NCBI GenBank assembly: GCA_022836615.1
Contig: MU405228.1
Span: forward strand, 1-64,000
Origin: Annulohypoxylon bovei var. microspora
Lineage: Eukaryota; Ascomycota; Sordariomycetes; Xylariales; Hypoxylaceae
Direction of reading: 5' to 3'
DNA length: 64,000 nucleotides
The translations under genes and the position numbers were made by a program. Position 1 is the first letter of the stretch. Each line of letters starts with the position of its first letter. A model generated the notes under the pieces. The model had not been told where the DNA came from. It saw nothing but the letters and a program-made list of their open reading frames with translations, and made no database searches. Positions 58,001 to 64,000 of this stretch are shown one piece after another.

Positions 58001-59450
58001 GCTCTTTTTAACCGTCCTATATACCCTCACTCAGTGTGGTATTACGCTCATCTTATACAGAGCGTCCAAGAATATGTTTACCAGGGCTATTAACCAAGTG
58101 AGCTGTGCGACGTTCCGCTTTTACGATATCACTCCGGTAGGGCGATTAATGAATCGACTGACTTCCGACATTGGAATGCTGGATGGGGGTGTCATACAAC
58201 CACTTCAAAATTCCGCATTTTGGTCGCTAACGTGGTTGGCCTCTATGGTTGTCATCGCCCTTACGACTCCAGCATTCTTTGTCTTCGCTCTCTTAATGAC
58301 TGTCTGGTTCGTTGTCATATTCAGATGGTTCTTGCCAACGTCACAGAATCTTCGCAGATTGGAAATGATCACTCTCAGCCCAATGATGTCGAATTTTGGT
58401 ATTCTCGTTGACGGCTTAGGTACTATTCGAGCCTTCAAAGCACAAGCAGTCTTTCAGAACCGCAATATTGCCGCCACAGATACATTTCAGAAGATGGACC
58501 ACTTCTACTGGAGCTTACAGGCGTGGCTCCAGTACCGATATGATATATTATCTGCGGGTTCGATATTCGCGCTAACGAATCTGGCTTTGTACCAAGAATT
58601 AACACCCGGCTTAGTCGCTTTCGTGCTCACAAGCGCTGCTCAGTTCGTCGAGGCTACTCATATTCTGTGCAAAACGTACGGTCAGCTTCAAATGGACTTT
58701 GTATCGGTGGAAAGAGTGGTTGAACTTCTAGATCTAGAAGAAGAACCCAATGGAGACGTCGAGCCGCCTCCCTATTGGCCCTCGTACCAGGATAGCATCA
58801 CATTCGATTCGGTAACAATCAAGTACGCACCACACCTGGAACCTTCGTTAGTCGATGTTTCATTCACGATCCCTAGCGGGGCAACCTGCGCAGTACTAGG
58901 ACGAACAGGATCCGGCAAGTCTACGCTGGCCCTCGCTCTTCTTGCAACAATGCACCCGACAAAGGGACAGATACGTGTTGGTAACCATGATATCTCCAAA
59001 CTTGATGTACATACCTGGCGTCAGCGGATCAGCTTTGTGGCCCAGGATCCAGTGCTGTTCCCGGGTACAATTCGAGAGAACCTAGATCCGATGGAGCAAC
59101 ACTCAGACGAGGAATGCCAAGAGGCATTGTTCCGAGTATTGGGACCTAAGTGGTCCCTTGGCTCGATTGTTGATGTTGGAGGTAAGAACCTCAGCCAGGG
59201 CCAACGTCAGTTAGTCGGTATCGGTCGAGCCATTCTCAGAAAGAGCCCTATTATCATTTTGGACGAGGCAACTGCTTCTATTGATAAGACGACTGCCCTG
59301 GCAATCCAGGATATCCTCTTGGCAGAATTAAGTGATAGTACAGTGATCACAATCGCCCATCGATTGGAGGCTGTGAAGGATGCTGATTACTTCATAAGAT
59401 TGGATTCCGGGCGTGTGATAGAGGCAGGCCCGACTGGTGGCCGTAAGTAG
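55011..59450 (+). CDS. ABCC-type (MRP-like) full ABC transporter
   Basis: A 1479-residue single-exon ATP-driven membrane exporter. An N-terminal TMD0-like helix bundle (about 50-220) precedes two TMD-NBD units. NBD1: HGKVGSGKTALLEAL Walker A (about residue 690), LSGGQKARVALARA signature, LLLDDPLAALD Walker B with Asp in the catalytic Glu position, a usual ABCC asymmetry. NBD2: LGRTGSGKSTLALAL (about 1298), LSQGQRQLVGIGRAI, and IIILDEATASID with Glu. TMD2 lies between about 920 and 1230. ABCC members export conjugates, metals or secondary metabolites; the substrate cannot be read here. The start at 55011 is the first ATG; an in-frame ATG at 55137 (MDAIARSS) would remove 42 residues and may be the real start. 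Confidence 0.93.
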   Translation: MSIIYGTDQYEYLEFLEPFPKTANSFFSSLIQSNLHQSITSMDAIARSSIAQAAIAGTCFLLYIARGLFPQAPQWIRPFAKEEALITTIRTRHWSFWSFCLLTLSAIGLILAILVAVSPPFNIVRILELVPWVVALFITALSRPRNTPKTLLILFIAITVCGVVSLVSFYNETERVNIIHVAAVGVALATIFLILAMPMRDPDLDSTGIANSTLPPTSLLRSPEDNLSLWQFMTVSWMSPLISQGYNHTLNNEDVWLLPYDFQHERLHILFRDLKGSIIKRLLLANGLDLFIITFLGLVETAANLAIPALLQRFLQSIERSPTYTNEAVFYTFAMLFVRLVAAQSSVFQTWYSRRAYERSRGELLTTLYAKTLSRKSFGLRTDLGEPQENGFEPAEETPLLGRRQQPQKSRYVRFLEFFGFRESKDQREDETEVEQPASMGKILNLMRNDAYEVAQRFWEFPSIVTKPLQLIFSLVLIWQLLDWPCLLGVCWAGALQVLNLYFIRKQWKVEGNRRAATDVRLQATTQFVEALRPLRWYDWQSKWLGSIMQARTKELNLRVVTSLWNIGVNTSNLAAGALFPVFTFFAVTYIAGRPLPVHVAFPALSLFSLLETSLKELPGLITVLINASISVGRLEAFMREPDKEEAAYTDIPSEIEFRGASFAWPTNGKLVLEDLNLRFPPGLTLIHGKVGSGKTALLEALLGELNQVKGDCTLPNEMVGYCAQSPWLQNMNIQDNILFNFPLDKSRYNEVLDACELMPDLANFAHGDKSNIGENGIGLSGGQKARVALARAVYCQSRFLLLDDPLAALDHSTAQSIVRKLFHGSLLKDRIVILVTHRVDLCLSLANQVVEITNGKARVFSSNEYPGEFDTPAQKKNIAVEDQVQVVTEELADAAVPDKFVSEESRPSGGVLARVYWTYIKAGKLTYWLAVVGIFALFRFTRIFNYWFLKAWGEAYGSVKAQPSSSPSDIASGIFKGLPSPEDDVKPWLVWYTVIGLFLTVLYTLTQCGITLILYRASKNMFTRAINQVSCATFRFYDITPVGRLMNRLTSDIGMLDGGVIQPLQNSAFWSLTWLASMVVIALTTPAFFVFALLMTVWFVVIFRWFLPTSQNLRRLEMITLSPMMSNFGILVDGLGTIRAFKAQAVFQNRNIAATDTFQKMDHFYWSLQAWLQYRYDILSAGSIFALTNLALYQELTPGLVAFVLTSAAQFVEATHILCKTYGQLQMDFVSVERVVELLDLEEEPNGDVEPPPYWPSYQDSITFDSVTIKYAPHLEPSLVDVSFTIPSGATCAVLGRTGSGKSTLALALLATMHPTKGQIRVGNHDISKLDVHTWRQRISFVAQDPVLFPGTIRENLDPMEQHSDEECQEALFRVLGPKWSLGSIVDVGGKNLSQGQRQLVGIGRAILRKSPIIILDEATASIDKTTALAIQDILLAELSDSTVITIAHRLEAVKDADYFIRLDSGRVIEAGPTGGRK

Positions 59451-60076
59451 AAAAAGGGCCACAATCCTAGTGGTGAATTAAAGAAATGTCCATAGCAGAT
59501 TGAACAATACCTACCGATCATCAGGTACCTATGGTGGTTATGACGAGTCCTCGTGAGAATCAAGAGACACTAGAAGATAGCCCTAATGGCGTACAACGAG
59601 TTCGAAATATTATATATACTATCCCCACCCCTTCCTTTCTTTCCCATCCCTTCCTTTCTTTCTCACGCGTTCCTTTCTTTATTTCTCATCCTCATACCAT
59701 CCTCTCACAGCAACCACGGACTTTTCCCAGTGCCTACCTAGGTGTATACCTAGAGGTGGCATCCCACAACTTCACGTTCGTGTAAGTCATCATCCCTTCC
59801 ATAACGTAGCCGTCTTCATCTTTCTCGTCGTCTTGTTCTTAGCTAACTCGAGAAACGAAAGGCCTTAAGCACAGGGCGTACTTCTGAGTTTTATTTGTTT
59901 TCTTCTTTCTTTCCTTACGCGTCAGACTTTCCTTCCTTCATCTACCTACCAACCCTCAATCTTCAATGGTAAATGATACTACTTCATTAATTCCTTACGA
60001 GCCACATCAGCTTGGTTTACTTTCATCATATATACCTTCCTCATATTACCTTTGAAGAACAATCATCACTGCAACC
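59451..60076. promoter_or_regulatory. Pyrimidine-rich upstream region
   Basis: 626 bp with repeated CCTTCCTTTCTTT tracts (about 59628-59690 and 59900-59940) and CCTAGG motifs (near 59738). It has no gene and probably contains the promoter and leader of the next gene. Confidence 0.5.
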
Positions 60077-60796
60077 ATGGATAAATCCACCTTACCACTT
60101 GTATACATCCCCAAACAGGGCGAGCGCATCCGGGGCTGCGATCTTCCATTCGACAAACGCCCCGAGCCCGAAGACTTGGCTAAGTTGGAGACTGATATGC
60201 GTACAATCTCATCAGGCTACAATTGGTCTTATGCCGTAAAAAACCATCATGCCCGTACCAATGTCGTACTGTGGAACATCGATGCGTTCATCCGCGAGGC
60301 CAAGGAGGGTATAACCTATCAAATAGAGAAGAACAAGATAGTGAATAACGCCCATGAGAGTTTGGCTAGACTTCAGGGGATCAAGATGCGTCCAGAGTTC
60401 ATGTCGCTTTCTTTTGAGAAGAAAATGTCAATCATCGCCGAACTTGCTCAAGTTCGTGGCTACCTTATCAACTACGTGCTCGTTTCTCGAGTAGTCCCTC
60501 ACGTTCTTCAGCAACAATTCGACAGAGTGCCCGTTCTCGACCCCACCAGCATCAGGGGAAAAACTGAACTAAACGATAGAAGAAAGTCCCAAGGGAAGAA
60601 GATGGTCGAAGAATTTTGGGGATACGAATCAGCAGGCAACCCACTACCGGACCACCGCTATATGCACATGGGAATATCTTCCTATAGCAACTGGGCTTTG
60701 CCTATCGACTTTAAGCTGAAATCCATGGTTCCCAAGCTTCGTCCAAAGAACAACCTCCCGAATTGGACAGTCCAGGAAGTGCAGAGTCTGTTCTAG
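60077..60796 (+). CDS. Protein of unknown function, upstream part ending at in-frame TAG
   Basis: A 239-residue frame beginning at an ATG in good context (ACCATGG). It is rich in charged residues and predicted helical (WNIDAFIREAKEGITYQIEK, FEKKMSIIAELAQVRGYLI), ending NLPNWTVQEVQSLF then TAG. The sequence after the TAG stays open in the same frame for 435 codons. No domain recognised; no signal peptide or membrane segment. The DNA near the TAG offers no consensus donor that would make it the end of an intron. Confidence 0.7.
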   Translation: MDKSTLPLVYIPKQGERIRGCDLPFDKRPEPEDLAKLETDMRTISSGYNWSYAVKNHHARTNVVLWNIDAFIREAKEGITYQIEKNKIVNNAHESLARLQGIKMRPEFMSLSFEKKMSIIAELAQVRGYLINYVLVSRVVPHVLQQQFDRVPVLDPTSIRGKTELNDRRKSQGKKMVEEFWGYESAGNPLPDHRYMHMGISSYSNWALPIDFKLKSMVPKLRPKNNLPNWTVQEVQSLF

Positions 60797-62104
60797 CATG
60801 ACGGAATTCAGCCTCCTGCATATCCTACAGCGGGGCGCCGCGCTGGTTGCCGACGCAGCGGTACTGGCCCATCAGTCTATGCCACTACCATCACTGATTA
60901 CATGGACGAGCTAGCTCGGACTACGTTACCTGCATTCAATGCTACCCCTGGTACCGCTAGTTTTACTGGAAGTACTAGTAACCAGCCTGGAACCATGACC
61001 GCAGCCACCGGCCCCCGTCAACTAGGGCGCCCCAGCGTATCGTCGGCAAAGTGGAATCCTTTTGCAAAAACCAGTAACAACAGTACTGCTACGTCTGTTA
61101 GTAAAGCCGCTCGTATTAGCGATACACCTAGCACCGTCGCCGCGGCTTATTCCTCTCCTCACCATTATGCCGAGGCCATGCGTAAGGCCGGACGTGTCCC
61201 TAAACCCGACAGCGGCAACACTGCTACTTCTGTTAACGCAACCGCTGGCATTAGTGGTACGCCTAGCACCATGGCTGCGGCCAGTTCTAGTCAGCTACGA
61301 CGTCCCGAGACCCTGTCTACAGGCGGCTATTTCACTCAGCCCAGCAACAACGGCACCACCACATCTGTGAATGCGGACGCTGATATCGGTGATAAGCCTA
61401 GCACCGTGGCTCGTCCCGAACCCTCGTCGGTGGATGGTTCGTTCACTATGGGTACAAGCAGTGGCACTGCTGCACATGTCGGTACAACCGCTGGCATTGA
61501 TGATAAGTCTAGCACCGTGGCTCATATTGAGCCTTCGTCGGCGGATGATCCGTCCATCATGGATACAAGCAGCGGCACTGCCACGCAGGTCGGTACAACT
61601 GCTAACATTGATGATAAGCCTGGCACCGTGGCTTATCCTGAGCCTTCATCGGTGGATGATCAGTCCACTATGGACAAAATCGAGAGCCCTGTTACTTCTG
61701 TTGATGCAGGTGCTGACATCGTCAATGAGGCTGGCACCATGGCTGCAGCTAGCAGTCCCCGTCAACTATCACAGTCCGGACCCTCGTCGGCAGTTGACTT
61801 GTCCGCTACGGACAACAGCAAGAGCACCACTCCTCCTGCCGCCGGTACCGCCACTGTCATCGGTAATGCGCCGCGAACCCCGACTCTAGGTCCCACAGTG
61901 TTCAACAAGGCCATCGCCCACGACCAGCATCCCAGAAAGCGACGCAGTGCGATGGGAACCGCGCCGCCTTCAGAGCATGACCAATCTCCTCACACGGACG
62001 AGGACAAGGTCGAGGGCGATATAGAGCTCCGAATCGAACAGCTATCGCCGCTCTTAGAAGAAAGCACCCTGGATGATTCCCCGCCCCGAAAGGGACGCAA
62101 GTAG
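60797..62104 (+). CDS. Same-frame continuation with a Ser/Thr-rich 37-residue repeat domain
   Basis: From the TAG at 60794 the frame continues HDGIQPPAYPTAGRRAG and onward to TAG at 62102; the first internal ATG is at 60902 (MDELARTTLPAF). The body is Ser/Thr/Ala/Asp-rich, with repeats of period 37 residues (111 bp) clearest from 61418 (EPSSVDGSF, EPSSADDPS and EPSSVDDQS at 61418, 61529 and 61640) and more degenerate copies before and after. The end is basic then acidic (HPRKRRSAMG, DIELRIEQLSPLLEE, PPRKGRK). It could be the C-terminal part of the upstream protein or a separate gene. No family recognised. Confidence 0.6.
   Translation, partial: HDGIQPPAYPTAGRRAGCRRSGTGPSVYATTITDYMDELARTTLPAFNATPGTASFTGSTSNQPGTMTAATGPRQLGRPSVSSAKWNPFAKTSNNSTATSVSKAARISDTPSTVAAAYSSPHHYAEAMRKAGRVPKPDSGNTATSVNATAGISGTPSTMAAASSSQLRRPETLSTGGYFTQPSNNGTTTSVNADADIGDKPSTVARPEPSSVDGSFTMGTSSGTAAHVGTTAGIDDKSSTVAHIEPSSADDPSIMDTSSGTATQVGTTANIDDKPGTVAYPEPSSVDDQSTMDKIESPVTSVDAGADIVNEAGTMAAASSPRQLSQSGPSSAVDLSATDNSKSTTPPAAGTATVIGNAPRTPTLGPTVFNKAIAHDQHPRKRRSAMGTAPPSEHDQSPHTDEDKVEGDIELRIEQLSPLLEESTLDDSPPRKGRK
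61418..61750 (+). repeat. Coding tandem repeat, 111-bp (37-residue) period
   Basis: Three consecutive units begin at 61418, 61529 and 61640 with GAACCCTCGTCGG or GAGCCTTCRTCGG and share SSGTA, VGTTA, IDDK and TVA blocks at the same spacing; diverged copies flank them on both sides. Confidence 0.85.
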
Positions 62105-62916
62105 GGGGTGAATATGGAAAGGAGATTGGACGAGCATTGGGAGTTGCGATGTGGAAAGCTAAGGAGTAGCTCTCGTCTCATGGTACCTATATAGTTCGCG
62201 GTCGTTCCCTTCTTTCCCCTTGACGAGTCTGTGTGGTGGTATAAAACATTGGAGAGAGGTCGAATCTCTCAGGTTAGGGTTATTACTTTTGTTTCCGAGG
62301 AGGCTAGGTACTGTACGCGTGATCTTACGAGAGGTGGCAATGGCTTTGGCCGCGTTCGCCTCTTGACCATTGCTTGTTCCTAGCCTCACGATTGTAAGAC
62401 GTTTAAGTAATTGACACAAACCCAACCTATTTGCACATGTCTTGCCGCACTTGGTGAAATGTTAAAGTGATTCATGTATAGGTATCCATCCTCTAAAAGC
62501 TGTAGAACTCCCGAGGTCTAAGTTGAGTTTAGGTGCTGCTCTTAATTTAGAAAGATTTAAGCCATGAAGCAGTTGATCATAATAAGGTTGGTCATGTTAC
62601 ACTCTAACTTCTAACTTCCAACGCTATAATAGTCTATCGCCAAATTATACGTAGACTTTAATGTCCTAAAGGTTATATTTAACACAAAAGGTTTATTCTG
62701 ACGCTTCAAAAGAAAGTGATTCATCTAAAGGGTCTATTGTGGTTGATATAGGGATGTATATTACATCATCCACCGTGAACATCCACGTCATGATACTTAT
62801 ACTTAGGTGTCTACATGTAATACAACACTCTACTTATAATTTGACAATGACGACGATAAATTCAATATCTCTTTGAATTCGCTGATCAACAAGGCTACAG
62901 GGCTACAGAGTTGAAA
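62105..62916. other. Intergenic region before the hydrolase gene
   Basis: 812 bp of AT-rich DNA; no gene or notable repeat was seen. Confidence 0.5.
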
Positions 62917-63975
62917 ATGGCTTCAATGGGCCATCTTCATCTTAATGCGTCCAAGCGGCAGCCCTTGCTTAAGGATCAGGCGACACCTAATGAGGACAAC
63001 ACAAAATTGCCGGTGAAAAGAGTGTTCACGGATCCTCGAGGATCAAAGCTTAATGAAGATGCAAGTATTTACTTCATCGGTACAGCGACAACGATAATTG
63101 AGTGGCAAGGAATACGAATACTTACTGATCCTAACTTCCTACACACGGGCGACCATGTTCATCTAGGACCAGGAGTGACTGCCCAGCGGAAGACAAATCC
63201 AGCTGTGGACTTACACGAGCTGCCAGCAATTGACTGTATACTGCTATCTCACTACCACGAGGATCACTTCGACCAGCTAGTCGAGAAGTCGCTGAATAGA
63301 GCATTCGATATCATTACTACCCCACATGCTAAGGAATGCCTGTCAGGTGAATCTAAGGATGACCCGTTCCAGGCTGTCCACGGCCTTGGCTTTTTTGAGA
63401 GTACTATGCTCCACATTGACCGTAGAGAGCCGTCCCATGCTGGTGGGTACGGCAAAGTACCTGTTATCAAGGTGACGGGAATGCCAGGGAAACACGTCCC
63501 TCCGGGACCGCTCGCTAAAGCCAACGACTTACTTAAAGCCGTGCCGCCAACGAACGGGTGGCTTCTCGAGCTCGGCTCCAGCTTCAAGGCTCCGACCGGA
63601 GGCGATCCGGACTCTATTGATACGCGATACCGCATATACATCTCTGGCGATACATTGTTCGTGGACGAGCTTAAGGAGATTCCGAAACGGCTCCGGAACG
63701 AGAAGGTTGACCTCATGTTAATACACTTAGGCGGCACGACGATCCCTAGTCCGTCAATGCCTTTAGTCATGGTTACAATGGACGCCAAACAAGGCATGAA
63801 GCTGATGCAGCTTATGAATCCGGATCTTACTATTCCAATCCATTATGACGACTACAACGTCTTCTTGTCGCCTCTGACGGACTTTAAAAAGGAAGTCGAC
63901 GAGAATGGCTGGAGCGAGCGGGTGGTTTATCTTGATCGCGGGGAGCAATATGAATTCAAAGTCCGTGGGGCTTAG
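62917..63975 (+). CDS. Metallo-beta-lactamase-fold hydrolase (UlaG/UPF0173-like)
   Basis: A 352-residue single-exon protein of the MBL superfamily. The ATG at 62917 is chosen because the frame upstream offers only TTG. Motifs in order: IYFIGTATTIIEWQGIRILTD-type first strand with the metal-binding Asp, LLSHYHEDHFD (HxHxDH), RIYISGDTLF with the bridging Asp, LIHLGG, and IPIHYDDYNVF with the last His. This resembles the UlaG/YtnP-type branch acting on lactones or phosphodiesters rather than true beta-lactamases; the substrate is unknown. No signal peptide; probably cytoplasmic. Confidence 0.88.
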   Translation: MASMGHLHLNASKRQPLLKDQATPNEDNTKLPVKRVFTDPRGSKLNEDASIYFIGTATTIIEWQGIRILTDPNFLHTGDHVHLGPGVTAQRKTNPAVDLHELPAIDCILLSHYHEDHFDQLVEKSLNRAFDIITTPHAKECLSGESKDDPFQAVHGLGFFESTMLHIDRREPSHAGGYGKVPVIKVTGMPGKHVPPGPLAKANDLLKAVPPTNGWLLELGSSFKAPTGGDPDSIDTRYRIYISGDTLFVDELKEIPKRLRNEKVDLMLIHLGGTTIPSPSMPLVMVTMDAKQGMKLMQLMNPDLTIPIHYDDYNVFLSPLTDFKKEVDENGWSERVVYLDRGEQYEFKVRGA

Positions 63976-64000
63976 AATTCTTGAACAGAATAGGGGAGAG

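Noticed and set aside
36341..62104. Reassignment of TAG to an amino acid
   Set aside because: PRP4, TFC6, the DHA1 transporter, the ABC transporter and the RNase all end naturally at TAG, so TAG is a working stop here.
1..64000. CRISPR array, prokaryotic operon or provirus
   Set aside because: No spaced direct-repeat array, ribosome binding sites or viral genes; spliceosomal introns throughout show a eukaryotic nuclear sequence.

Overview
The window looks like nuclear DNA of a filamentous ascomycete (Pezizomycotina, probably Sordariomycetes; that rank is an inference from family content). Coding genes carry short introns of about 47-90 bp with GTRNGT donors and CTAAC/CTGAC branch points. Families typical of these fungi are present (Bim1-like, WSC, guanyl RNase, Ser/Thr-rich GPI proteins, an Ile-Val acetolactate synthase with an intron-split leader), and intergenic DNA is long and AT-rich. 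No prokaryotic, organellar or viral gene was recognised.

Layout. 1-8.2 kb holds no gene I can support. 8.2-17.2 kb is a housekeeping block: a PRP4 spliceosomal kinase (-), a divergent TMA7 ribosome-associated protein (+), a PAQR/Izh seven-helix receptor-like protein (+) and the TFIIIC subunit Tfc6 (-). 18.15-19.01 kb is a non-autonomous DNA transposon with terminal inverted repeats and a perfect 9-bp target duplication, ending about 265 bp before the start codon of acetolactate synthase (ILV2, 19.3-21.65 kb). 21.7-24.5 kb is non-coding, with a tRNA-like segment and a long hairpin. Two unrelated MFS exporters (DHA1-type +, DHA2-type -) converge at 24.5-28.4 kb, followed by galactokinase (30.3-31.9 kb), a secreted Ser/Thr-rich protein, a satellite-rich stretch (33.9-34.5 kb) and a large conserved fungal protein (36.3-38.8 kb) whose 5' extension is cut by an in-frame TAG.

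39-51.6 kb is rich in secreted or surface proteins: after a small protein with six Cys-Pro motifs come a WSC-domain protein, a T1-type guanyl RNase, the second copy of the transposon (42.8-43.7 kb), a Bim1-like copper-protein homologue with a membrane anchor, a GPI-type Cys/Ser-rich protein and a small secreted protein. 52.8-64 kb carries an annexin, a full-length ABCC transporter, a gene of unknown function with a second in-frame TAG followed by a 37-residue repeat domain, and a metallo-beta-lactamase-fold hydrolase.

There is no convincing biosynthetic gene cluster or defence system. The least explained items are the six-CP protein, the two same-frame TAG interruptions, the paired inverted-repeat elements with a nested inverted repeat, and the tRNA-like/hairpin region at 22.8-23.0 kb. 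Exon boundaries were placed by eye from splice consensus and reading frame; most close cleanly, and those that do not are flagged.
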